From Lepas anatifera (Eukaryota; Arthropoda; Thecostraca; Lepadidae), in assembly GCA_034440635.1 (NCBI GenBank), contig JAOTON010001681.1:1187001-1251000 (forward strand): 64,000 nt of DNA. The letters are read 5' to 3'. The translations under genes and the position numbers were made by a program. The notes under the pieces were generated by a model. It worked only from the letters and a program-made list of their open reading frames with translations, was not told the DNA's origin and did not search any database. Numbering within the stretch: the first letter of the stretch is position 1; every line of letters starts with the position of its first letter. Shown here in pieces: positions 46,135-56,500 of this stretch.

Positions 46135-46650
46135 GTCAAATTAGGATTTACATGTCATAAAATTCTAGCCCCCATAATATACACAATTGTGTTCGCAATT
46201 GATAGGGGCGTAACATATCCAAAATCCGCAAAAATCTACCGAGCGGATATTTTATAACAGGGGTGCAAGGTCCACGTGCCAGAGAAAAACCAGATGTTTC
46301 AAAGTATAACATTGTGGTGTGTCGAGCCTGCAACATCGTCCCAATGGCTATAATTTTTGGGAAGCAGGTACATATGATACTGGGAAATTCATAAAACCTT
46401 AGCCGGCCGGTGGCCTACCCTCGGTTTGCACGTGCTGCACGCGCAAAGTCAAAATTTTGTAATTTTGTGCTTATTTACATTGCTTTCGTTAGTTCTCTTA
46501 TCGATGTTTATTGTCGGATTACTTTTTTGTTTGTCATGTCATTACGCAATATGTTTTGAAGAAGCACACACAAAATCAGGTCTCTAACTGTAACGGTTTG
46601 CTGCTGAAGAGCTTATTTGCTGGGACATGTCGGGATCCTTCACTTTATGG
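46135..46650 (+). repeat. Inverted arm of E2, left
   Basis: About 500 bp that match the reverse complement of 50,447-50,945. Shared text includes TCGAGCCTGCAACATCGTCC, CAATGGCTATAATTTTTGGG and GCACGTGCTGCACG(C/T)GCAAA. The arms are 3.8 kb apart and diverged by many substitutions. Confidence 0.85.
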
Positions 46651-47334
46651 ATTGCGCATGCAGCACCCATTTTGAGGCCAATTAAACCTTGAAAACGTTT
46701 TATCCGGCTGCATAATTACTTGAGTTGGTTCCTTATTCATCACGCGTCTCATTCTGAGGTGGTTGGCAATGAAGTAAGAACCACTAGGCCAGCAGGCCCC
46801 TGGGCTTACTGTAATGATCGCTTCAATTTGAAGATATATTTCTTACGGTACCTTCAGGGTGGGGATTGATAAGTTCGCTATATAGCCCTGGCAGCTGAAG
46901 CGCCCTAAAATCCCGAGATTTTTAAGTCCTGGATTATTATTTTATAGCAGTAAATAGTAGAATTTGACGTGCCGGTGTGGTCCGGTTCGAGCGAGTTGAG
47001 TCTCACAGTGTGAGGTGGGATACCTTCTCGTGATCTCGATCGTGGTACCAAGGATTCTTGGTAACGACTTACTTCAATTTGAAATTTGAAATAGAAGTGT
47101 TAATATTTGAGAAAGTAATGACGAAAACATTACTTCAAAATTACAAACTTAGAATTTCACGAGAAATTCATCAAATCGCTGTCAATTAGGGTAGGGACCT
47201 TTTGGTGGATAGTGTTAAACACGGACACATTTTTGGGCCTGTAAAATTAGAAGTCGGTTGACTTTGATTAATAAATTTGTTTTTTCACTTGGTGAATATA
47301 ATTCCCGAACATTTATCACACACATTAGGTCACA

Positions 47335-48926
47335 CATCAGTCAGGTCAAGGTCACTATCTAATCTAGCATAGTCAATATGCACATCAATCGACTCATAGT
47401 AGCAATTTCAACGTAATGGTATCAAATAAAGTTGTATCGTCATTTCCTGCACAGTTATTGACCCAAGTCTGAAAATATGCTTAGTAGCCCAGATGACCTC
47501 TCAGAGGTCAGAGGTGAAACATTGCAACAGGAACCTAGAAAGGAGCCCAGGATACTACGAATTAGGGAATATGAAGGTATTCTCAGCTTTATCTACACAA
47601 ATACAGCCCAATTTCGTTTTTCCCATGCATTTCCAACGGAGAGGTCATGCTCCGTACCTGACCTTAGGTCATCGATATGAAAAAAACTCGGAATATATGT
47701 TGTAGTACTCGGTAGGCCCATTATGTGGTATCAGTTTCAATCCGATAGATTCGCCCTTTTCCTACTTATGACTCCTTAAACATTTTTTAGGTTAAGTCAC
47801 TGGTGACCTGACCTGAGATGACAATAGGGTCGTTCAAAAAAATTTTTTTTACTTTTCAGACTTAAACCCACTTTTTCCCATTATATATTCAATTCTGATT
47901 TCAATGAGACACATTCCAAGCATCTACAACAACGGGAAAGATCGCCTCAAAACGGTTAAAGATTTCATGTTTCAGGCGCGATTGGCCGCCCAGCGTTGCA
48001 GTCTCCCTTATTAAATTGAGATGAAAGGGGTGCATAACTTTCCAGTAAAGACAGCGTGGCATGTGCGTGCGTATTGGACCGGTAGATGGGATTTAACATG
48101 CAGGTATTTACTTGTCGGATGTATTTGCAGCGCAATACAAATACATTTTATTCCACAAAAGACCTGAAATTAAATGGTTCAGCACCTAGTACTCTAAATC
48201 CCGACAGAACAGGAATACCTTCCGGAGGCGAACATTTTCTGGTAACATCGTTGGAGATCGTCGTTGGGGCAGGTGCTTCTCCTCTTCTTCTGTGAACTAT
48301 TTAAGAGCTCTGATACTGCTAGAAGACTCTGCTGCATATTTTTACCCTTTGGATGGCTCTCGAAATCTTCCACCAGCTTCACACAACGCTGTGGGATCGT
48401 TCACCACATTCTGTCGGGATTTAGAGAACTAGGATGCTGAACCATTTAATTTCAGGTCTTTGTGGAATATCATGTATTTGTATTGCGCTGCAAATACATC
48501 TGACAAGTAAATGCCTGCATAATAAATCCCATCTACCGCTCTTATACGCACGCACATGCCACGCTGTCTTGACTGGTAGGTTATGCACCCCTTTCATCCC
48601 AATTTAACAAGGGGAGACTGCAACGCCGGGCGGCAATCGCGCCTGAAACATGAAATCTTTAACCGTTTTGAGGCGATCTTTCCCGTTGTCGCAGATGTTT
48701 GGAATGTGGCTCATTGAAATAATAATTGAACATATAAAGGAAAAGTGGATTTGAGTCTGAAAGGTGAAATTTTTTTGAACGACCTAATGACCCGACCTTA
48801 AGATTTTGGGAAACTTGTGGAATTGATCAAGGATAAGGTATGCCAAGTACTTCGCGCCGCCGTTTTTTCGTGCCGCCGGTAAAACCCGAGGGGGTGTTCA
48901 AACATCCCCACCGGGGCGAGGATTAA
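47335..48926 (+). mobile_element. Family A element, copy A4 (nested in E2, split by foldback element G)
   Basis: The left part (47,335-47,822) follows the A order: CATCAATCGACTCATAGTAG, GGTCATCGATATGAAAA, then TGGTGACCTGACCTGAGATG. The right part (48,787-48,926) resumes with ACCCGACCTTAAGATTTTGG, the 3' palindrome GGGGGTGTTCAAACATCCCC and the final ATTAA. The 5' end is missing. Removing 47,825-48,786 restores continuity with A2. Confidence 0.8.
47825..48786 (+). mobile_element. Foldback element G, 962 bp, with ~385-bp inverted arms
   Basis: The left arm (47,825 to about 48,209) begins TAGGGTCGTTCAAAAAAATT. The right arm (about 48,409-48,786) ends GAACGACCTA and is its near-perfect reverse complement throughout, for example GTATTTGCAGCGCAATACAA on the left and its complement on the right. 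A ~200-bp loop separates them. ATGAC stands on both sides (47,818-47,822 and 48,787-48,791), a possible 5-bp or longer, decayed target duplication. It interrupts element A4 cleanly. No coding. The superfamily is not certain. Confidence 0.85.
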
Positions 48927-49479
48927 AGTATGAATGTGTGAACAAAATATTGATATCGTAGTTCGATATATTTTTACTAAATCCAATGACTTGTCGCACG
49001 ATACCCCGCAAAACGGACAAAGCACCATAAATATGATTAAAAATACATCAAAATCGGCGCTCACAATGGCTACTGCACTGTACTGTGACTCTTGCAGACT
49101 ACTGTAAACAAAACTTTACTGGAAAACCATAACACACACTTGCGCAGACATATTACGCAGTAATGACAGCTGATCTCGGCACTTTCTACATACGTAAAGC
49201 TTTTATTGCAAGAAAAGCTCATGCGGATGGGTGGAGCTGGGGGATCAGGACCCCCGATTTGGAAATCGAGAGAATCTGGGGGGCTCAGCTCGGGTCCTAC
49301 ACCTTCTGCTCTCACAAAATATTTTCTGATCAATGAGTACTGATAGTTCTATTCGAGGCATTTGTGAGATCGGCTGAGTCATAATTTGACCTCTGTCCTT
49401 TGGATCTCCTTTGTAAAGGGTTATTAGAGACAAGAGGCAGCGCCACGGCTTCCCGTCACGACTATGCGTCAGAAAAGTA
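48927..49479. other. Unassigned interior of E2
   Basis: No gene or repeat partner found in the window. Confidence 0.35.
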
Positions 49480-49975
49480 TATTTTCACTGAAAATATATT
49501 TTGCAGAAGGTTTCTGACTTGATCTCGGGTTCCGTGAGCCAGTGAAGGGCCCCTGAGAGACCACCAAATTGGGCGTCTGTACCCACAGTTATGTATCGGA
49601 CCGAATTTGTAGTTGTAGTTGGTGTGTTTGCAAAAGGCCCGCTCTTTATTATTCCCTACGGTTTTAGTGCTCGGGACAACGTGATAGAACCCTGCGTGAA
49701 AAGTGGTGGGCGGGGGGACAACACATACTCCGTCCTCCGGGGGCGTAGCCAGGGGGCGGCAGGGAAGGCCGCCCCTCCCTCTGAGGGCCCTAGGGCCCCC
49801 TGAGGACACGATTATGTAACAAGCAGGGCTCTTTTTACCCATCAGGGTCCTTTTGGCGCTGTCGCAGGGCCCTTTTCGGGGCGCCCCCTGAGCAAAATCC
49901 TGGCTACGCCCCTGTCGTCCTCTCCCAAGTGGGGGACGCGTCTCCCCGTCCCTAGCGGCGGGTCCATGATTCTAT
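49480..49975 (+). repeat. Dispersed repeat H, copy 1 (occupied by element K)
   Basis: Aligns with 56,190-56,500: both have GGTTTCTGA(C/G)(T/C)TG, GGGCGTCTGTA, CGGGACAACGTGAT and GTGAAAAGTGG, and resume with AAGTGGGGGA(C/T)GCGTC. The only large difference is the insertion of element K at 49,738-49,914. Class unknown. Confidence 0.7.
49738..49914 (-). mobile_element. hAT-like miniature element K (177 bp)
   Basis: On the minus strand it starts CAGGGGCGTAGCCAGGATTT, the same end as element F, and shares GCGCCCCGAAAAGGGCCC and ACAGCGCCAAAAGG with it. The plus-strand left end reads CGGGGGCGTAGCCAGG. Flanking octamers CCGTCCTC (49,730-49,737) and TCGTCCTC (49,915-49,922) match at seven positions. 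The related repeat copy at 56,190-56,500 lacks the insertion, giving an approximate empty site near 56,435. Confidence 0.85.
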
Positions 49976-50446
49976 AGACGAAAAGTATCAAGAAAGTCGT
50001 TTAATGAAAACTATTAAATTTGCACATGAGTAATAAATTCAAGAAGAATCCATGAAACAACGTGAGTCACGATGACAACCCCGCGGAAAAGCAAAGCTCC
50101 ATCACTTACAGCGAATAAAATATGAAGTTTTATATACTTGCACTGTCAACATACGCCAAATGTTAGCATCCACATTATTTCATCCAGTTAGTCCGTTCCG
50201 TCAATATATTGGCGGAAATTATACTGTCCTAGAACATGACCCTAAAAGAAAGTTTCGTCCCATTCCATTTCGTTATAGCTCGAAAGTTCCAAAACCGATC
50301 CAGTTCGGAATTAAACCTGGAAAACATATCTCATCCCGTCCAATTCTATGCTGCTTTGAAATGTGTATCCCGTTTTCTATCCCATGCATATTTTTACGGC
50401 TTTGGCTGGCCCAAAAGCCCTTGTAGTATGCAGTATCCCCGAAATG

Positions 50447-50945
50447 AATGATCCCGACATGTCTCATAAGTTACGCTTCTCAGCAGCAAACCGTTACAGC
50501 TAGAGACCTAATTTTTGTGTGTCTCTTAAGCACATGTTGCGTAATGAAATTACAAACAAAAACAGTAATCCAACAATAAACATCGATAAGAGAGCTAATG
50601 GAAGCAATGTAAATAAGGACAACATTGCAAAATTTTGACTTTGCACGTGCAGCACGTGCAAACTGAGGGTAGGCCACCGGCCAGCTAAGGTTGCTTGAAT
50701 TAGCCAGCATCATATGTACCTTCTTCCCAAAAATTATAGCCATTGGGACGATGTTGCAGGCTCGACACACCACGACGTCTTACTTTAAAATTTCTGATTT
50801 TTCTTTGGCACGTGGACTTTGCACCCTGTTATAAAATATCCGCTCGGTAGATTTTTGCGGATTTTGAATATGTTACGCCCTATCGATTGCGAACACAATG
50901 GTGTATCTTATGGCGGGGTCGATTTTTATGACATGTTCCCATTAT
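50447..50945 (-). repeat. Inverted arm of E2, right
   Basis: Reverse-complement partner of 46,135-46,650. Beyond it, 50,990-51,222 matches the reverse complement of 28,298-28,540 in copy E1. Bases 51,230-51,790 have no match in the window. Confidence 0.85.
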
Positions 50946-52064
50946 AAAAATGCAAACTTGACTGGACTATTATTGCAAGAATCAGAGGAATTGTTTCATG
51001 TTACTGATTTTGTCTGATCAGAAACCCTCGCTTGGCGTCTGTATTTTATTTGGAAAGCTCTACATTAGCAACTTGCTATGAAACCGTGCTCCCATTTTGA
51101 AGAGCGATAGGTATGTACTGTATTGGAGGTTCTCAAGCAAAAAATTGGATTGGTTTTAAAATATAAATATATTAAAATCCAACACGTTGATAAAATTTCC
51201 ATTTATATTGTCCTTTTTCATATGTGGTATACTATTTCCTAGGGTTTGCTGTAGCTCTTAGAATTTACAATTGCTACTAGGTACCTACCTACTCTAGTAA
51301 TTATTGCTTGGATTTTGATTAAGCTCATGGCATAGGAATGTTTCATTTATGAAAATTACCTAGCATCGCACTTTAACAGAAAAAGCAATAATTTTATCAT
51401 CCCTGCAAGTACAGTTTAGATAATGTTTTGTTTAGTTTGTACCTTTTCTGACAGTATGAAGGTTCAATTATTTGCCTATGTTGGTGTAACCTTGGCCCTT
51501 TTAGCTTCCTTTTGATTCCATGTACCTAGCTTCACATGCAATGCTCCTTTTAGAAATTATTGCAAGACGTGGTGGTAGCTTTTTTTGAGCAGTGACAGTC
51601 TGGAAGAATTAAAAGTTACCCATGGTTGCTGGCTAGCTGTTAACCAACGCTTGATGGACAATTGATTAATTTCGTTTCTATTAATCTTCCGTTTCCTGTA
51701 GGACTTTCCGAACAGCTGGTGTTTTACTGGTTTATTTATTTATTTCCTTATTTTTTATTATTATTTATGTATTCTTTATTTATTTTATTTTGAAAGCGAG
51801 TCGAAGTTTGAGTTGAGTTGAGTCGTGAGTTGAGTCAGAGTTGAGTCGGATGAATATAACCTTGAGTCGGAGTTGGTCGACTCACTGAACTCTAGAACAT
51901 GAGTTGAGTCGGAGTTGAGTCAACCGCTCTCAGCACTTGAGTTGAGTCAGCTCAAGAAAATTCTGAAACGCACAACTCTGCTCTCCAGACATAATCATTG
52001 GAGGAATGCAAACAAAAACTCAGTGATTCAAACAAACAGACGAACAAACACAAGCGAACAGTTC

Positions 52065-52224
52065 CCGCCGCCAGGGTCATTTTAGTCCCCTCTCCTACAC
52101 ATTCGATGGTGAAGCACCGCCGCCAGGGTCACATTTAGTCCCCTCTCCCTACACATTCGATGGTGAAGCACCGCCGCCAGGGTCACATTTAGTCCCCTCT
52201 CCCTACACATTCGATGGTGAAGCA
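52065..52224 (+). repeat. Tandem repeat, 54-bp unit, three copies
   Basis: CCGCCGCCAGGGTCACATTT, then AGTCCCCTCTCCCTACACAT and TCGATGGTGAAGCA. The first copy is 2 bp shorter. Confidence 0.95.
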
Positions 52225-52278
52225 CCTCCGCCACCCCTGCCGGACAACACATGGCGGCGCGTATTTACACTTTTATTT

Positions 52279-52465
52279 ATTAGGGGCCTGGTAGTCCCCT
52301 CTAAGGTCTCAGTAACTAAAAGGCGTAGAAAAACGCCAGTTGGAGGGTGGTTAGGGGCTATGATGATCAATATCATGACCAGTTTTCATTGATCTAGGTC
52401 AATATCTTCCAAGTCAAACATGGTCACAAAGGTCAAATTTTTGCCGTGCTGGGGATCTATGCACC
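52279..52465 (-). mobile_element. Family D fragment, 3' end (D5)
   Basis: Reverse complement of the D4 3' part: TGATCTAGGTCAATATCTTC and GGCGTAGAAAAACGCC are shared in order. The final terminus is degraded. Confidence 0.6.
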
Positions 52466-52670
52466 TTGTGCACACTCACCAGGATCGCTAGTGTGCTTTT
52501 TTCAAGATGGCCGCCCAAGAATGGTAAACAAATAAAGTGTACACGTCGGAGCAACGGCGGAGAAGTTGTAAAAGGCGATTGGGTGCTGTTTACGGTAGTT
52601 TAAGGGCTGCATGAATACTGACACTGTAATTTTTCAATTTAAGAAAGTCTGCCACCATTAGAGCATGTCA

Positions 52671-52897
52671 CAAGCTCCCATAGGCGGATCCAGGATTGCC
52701 GATCGGGGGGGGCGCCATCCGATCAGATGGGCGCAAAATCCCATCGGTGGGCGCCGATTTTCGCATCCTGGGGGGGGGGTGGTAAGCGACATTTCAGGGG
52801 GATGCCACCGACCTTCCAGGGAGGAGCCGTGACCATTTCAGGGGGCACCGAAGGTCGATCGGGGGGCACACGCCCTGGATCCGCCTATGCAAGCTCC
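52671..52897 (+). mobile_element. hAT-like element with perfect 8-bp target duplication
   Basis: The element spans 52,679-52,889 (211 bp). It starts CATAGGCGGATCCAGG and ends CCTGGATCCGCCTATG, perfect 16-bp inverted ends. The octamer CAAGCTCC flanks it exactly at 52,671-52,678 and 52,890-52,897. The interior is GC-rich with GGGGGG runs. Non-coding. The perfect ends and duplication suggest a fairly young insertion. Confidence 0.9.
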
Positions 52898-53059
52898 CTA
52901 CATTGGCCGAAATTGCTGTTTGTTTTGATGAGCAAATGACCATAGATATTTTACTAGGGGACGATGAGAAAATGTTGAGTGTTATCATGTTTATGAAAGA
53001 GAGTAGCCTCTACCAACGTATTTAACCCTTAAGTACCCCTTAAGTTAAGTTGTACCCCT

Positions 53060-53250
53060 TAAGTAACAAAGGCGCCCCTCTAAAATAGCAACGGCGCCCC
53101 TGGATAGCACAGGCACCCTTGGACAGCATTATGCACCCCAATCATTAATAGAGTCCCCGGATAGCATGGGCGCCTCTTACGTAGAAATGCGTCGTGTAAA
53201 TCAAAGGCGCCCTTGGTAATCAAAGGCGGCCCCCGGAAAGCAAAATACGC
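53060..53250 (+). repeat. Degenerate short tandem repeat (GGCGCCCCT-type)
   Basis: Irregular repetition of GGATAGCA...GGCGCCCCT-like words at about 20-25 bp intervals, preceded by CCCCTTAAGTA repeats (53,030-53,065). Confidence 0.55.
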
Positions 53251-53559
53251 CCTCCAAGAACCCTTGTCCCGAGGAAACTTATGGAAGCTCAGATTGGGGC
53301 ACTTGCTTCGGACAGACGCACATTGAGGAAACGAACAGTTTTGATTCCCTTAGAACACTCTTCGCCTCTCCTCCATTGTCCTGATTCTTAAAAGCTTCTC
53401 CTCAACAAAACATAGCTAGAGTTCCTAATATTTGCCACCTAATAAACACACACGCCAAAACTTCACCACCGAAAATGACCGAAAACCCATGGCGTTTGGA
53501 CTATGCGCTGGGTTTGAAGCAGCCACGCCAAAAATTTATCCTTCTCCCAGCGTTTTCAC

Positions 53560-54265
53560 TAAATTCCACCAGGTGGGGCCTCTCGTTGCACAGAGTGAAT
53601 TGGAAACTGCCGTGATTATGCAGGAAAAATACGGAAATAAACTAAAGAGAGACAAGGACCATAATGGGAGGGTCCAAATAACCTCTCCTTTAATTTTGGG
53701 GTCACGGTCATTCGAGGTCATTGACCTATGAGGTCACAATATGGTATACTACCTATAATGCACACTATAGTTTGAACTAAAACTGTTCGGCAGAAAATAA
53801 GGATTGACCTTTACTCATGAACTATGACCTTGACCTAACTTAACTATGGCATCCTAACATGATATACCTCAGACCGGGTAACGCTATTTGACCGGAAGCA
53901 CTCGGATCAATGACCTTGAAATTGATGATGACCTTGACCTGTGACCTTTGATCTTGACCTTCATGTGAGGTGACCTTGGCTTATCATCCTGGTTATAAGG
54001 CGTTAAGACGTCCCACTCGGTCTCCAATGCCAGCGAACTGGCCCGACCGCGCGATTGTGGCGACCTCAAAATGCAGGTTTGACTTTGAAAGCGTATAAGT
54101 CAAAAAGTTTTGACCGATTTTCAAAACTCCTTCCCCAAACGACGCACCATTAAATTATCTCAAATATCCCCAAGTATCGTTTTTCGGCTAAAAGCGGTTT
54201 TCCGGACACCCCGAAAAATAGGTGGAGGGCCTCCGAGGCCCCTGCCCCTCCAGTGCGCCTGTTAA
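53560..54265 (-). mobile_element. Family D element, copy D6
   Basis: On the minus strand it starts TTAACAGGCGCACTGGAGGG (TTAA 54,262-54,265). It continues through the palindrome GGGGCCTCGGAGGCCC, then GTCCGGAAAACCGCTTTTAG and GCCGAAAAACGATAC. The interior has AAGGTCAAGATCAAAGGTCA and AGGTCAAGGTCAT, matching D1, D2 and D4. Its 3' end is missing or degraded on the left. Confidence 0.7.
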
Positions 54266-54435
54266 GCGCGTATTGAGCGCAACGACAATGAAATCCTGGA
54301 CTGGTCGGGCCACAGCTCGACCCTGCTTGGGTTGAAGTGTTGTGCCTTGAGGAAGAATGTTCACAGTGTGCTGTTTCCGCTTGTCGGATGCCTACATTAT
54401 GAATTGTTGTTGGATTTAGAAGAAGCAGGAGGCAG

Positions 54436-55235
54436 TGTTCAAACAACCCCCCCCGTAAAACTCAGCTCCTATGTGGGATAGCGAAAAAGCGCGAACGGTT
54501 AAGATAAGTGATAAGATAACGGTTAAGATAACGGTTGGATAAGTGATACAAATTCATGAAGAAACTACATTTCTCACTTTTTGGGTCAGGTCAATATTGA
54601 TATGACAGGCAAAAAAGGTGGCATTTTAGAGAAGAGTTTCCGGGCTCTAGCGTCTGACAGAACTAAGTTTGAATAATTTTAGGCACCTTTCGCTTCTTCT
54701 CGTGACGGCGAATCCAATGATGTATAATATGACTATACTAGGCCAAAACATAAAAATGACCTTACCTTAAGTCAGATCCAGGTCTCCAACTAACCCATCA
54801 AGTCAATATGAACATCGATCGACTGGCAATAGCAATCCAAACGTAATGGTATCAAATTAAAAGCATTATCGCCATTTCCTGCTAGTTTATTGACAGTTAT
54901 TGACCCAATTTTATTGCGAGTTATTGACCCAAGTCTGAAACCTGTTTAAGTAGCACTAGATGTCCTCTCAAAGGTCACAGGTTAAAAATTGCTGAATGAA
55001 TCTGGAAAGGGGCCCAGGATACTGCGATTTGGAGAATATGAAGGTATTCTCAGCTGTATCTACACAAATACAGCCCTATTCCTGTTTCCCCATGGATTTC
55101 CAATGGAGATGTCATGATCCGTACCTGACCCCAGATCATCGATATGAAAAATCCCGAAACACGTTTTTGTAGCACTCGGTGGGCCCATTATGTGGCATAA
55201 CTTTAAATCCGATAGATTCACACATTTCTTGTTAA
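54436..55235 (+). mobile_element. Family A element, copy A5, 3'-truncated
   Basis: Starts inside the outer palindrome (GTTCAAACAACCCCCCCC), then CTCAGCTCCTATGTGGGATA. A local reiteration of GATAACGGTTAAGATAACGG occurs at about 54,515. A ~35-bp duplication around TTATTGACCCAA lies at about 54,890-54,935. It stops near 55,235, before the TGACCTGACC segment and the 3' hairpins. Confidence 0.75.
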
Positions 55236-55914
55236 TGTAGGGTGATTGGAAATTCCACACACATTTTCGAAGTGTCTATGTTTATTGCACAGTTTCGCCC
55301 TTCCAAATATTCGCTTTAGTTTGGGATCTGGTTTATAAACATCCTCTTTAGGAGCAATTAACCGTGTGGCGATAATGTCCGGCTTGGATCGCCGAAAGCG
55401 TCAAAGCCTCTCCGCTGAACTAATTTTCCTGGACCACGGACAGGCCAGATTCACACTGGCTGCGATTATGTTCAATGCGCTCCCAACATAGTCTTACCAA
55501 TCTTTCGCACATGGACTGACAAAATTATTTTTAAATAATATTTGATCTTAAAACCCACTTTACTATCCCTCTTCACTGGTCAGAAAAATTATCAGATAAA
55601 CTTCTATCTTGGGCTGCAAGATATTCCCCAATATATTGAATTTCTCAAGACCTGTTCGTAGTATACAGTTTTTCTTAAGAGATGCTGAAGAAAAATGTGG
55701 ACAGAAATGTGTATCGCTTCATTGTTTCAGCTACCGCGCCAAAAACATATCTTACTTTATTCTCTTCTACCTCAACGCCCAAAATCCAAATTGTACACAT
55801 CGCTAAACCCAACTTAGCATTCTTAGACGTGTTGGGAACAAACCCAAAGTGGGTTTAAATCTAAACTTTGGAGGCTGTAACGGTTGACTGTAACTGAGAT
55901 GGAATTGCGGAGGA
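55236..55914. other. Unassigned spacer
   Basis: No recognisable gene. A 65-codon frame at 55,609-55,806 lacks known motifs. Confidence 0.35.
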
Positions 55915-56260
55915 AGCCCTGAGCTAGTCTAGGGCTCTAAAAAAATATGTAAGAGGTTTCTGACTTGGTGCTAGAGCCCCTAGCTGGATAGGTGCTCCTT
56001 GAAGTGGCAAGGGCCCTTGAGTTTGTATTGGGCTCGAAGAACTGGTATGGACTCAATTAGCTTGTTTGGGCCCCTTGTGCTGGTCTGGGGTACCTAAGCT
56101 CATCGGGGCCCTTAGCTGGTCTGGCACCCTGGGCTGGTCTTGGCTCTTTAGTTGGTGCTTGGCTCATTTAGCTGGCCTGGGGTACAGTGAAAATGGATTC
56201 TCACTTCTCAGGGGGTTTCTGAGCTGGTCTCGGGGCACCTGAGCTGGTGAATGACCCCTG
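55915..56260 (+). repeat. Degenerate tandem repeat (GAGCTGGTCTGGGG-type)
   Basis: Words such as TTAGCTGGTCTGGCACC, GGGCTGGTCTTGGCTC and GAGCTGGTCTCGGGGCACC recur every 20-30 bp with heavy divergence. It runs into repeat H copy 2; the corresponding position in H copy 1 has only one or two such words. Confidence 0.6.
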
Positions 56261-56500
56261 AGGCACCAAATGGGGCGTCTGTATCTACAGTCAGGCCTCG
56301 CATAGAAATTGTGACTGTAATTGGTGTTTGCGGGAGGCCCGCTCATCCTTGTTCGTTATCACGATCTTAGTAATCGGGACAACGTGATGGGGGCCCCTCC
56401 GTGAAAAGTGGGGGGGGACTGAACATACTTCATCCCCACCACTCTCAAAAGTGGGGGATGCGTCCACCCATCCCCCTCCCCAGTGGCAGGACCTATGCAC
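56190..56500 (+). repeat. Dispersed repeat H, copy 2 (empty-site relative of element K)
   Basis: Aligns with 49,480-49,975 minus the K insertion; the junction CATACTTCATCCCCACCACT corresponds to CATACTCCGTCCTC plus K plus TCGTCCTC in copy 1. Confidence 0.7.

Larger units (their letters stand above)
45239..51988 (+). mobile_element. hAT-like insertion E2, 6.7 kb, with perfect 8-bp target duplication
   Basis: The element spans 45,247-51,980. Left end CAGAGTTGTACG; right end, reverse complemented, CAGAGTTGTGCG. The octamer CTCTCCAG occurs exactly at 45,239-45,246 and 51,981-51,988; it has T at position 2 and A at position 7, as favoured by hAT elements. Both ends carry GAGTTGAGTCG-rich stretches (45,258-45,435 and about 51,795-51,965). 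Long internal arms (46,135-46,650 and 50,447-50,945) are inverted copies of each other. The middle holds nested elements A4, G, H1 and K. No transposase frame is recognised, so it is non-autonomous or decayed. Confidence 0.85.
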
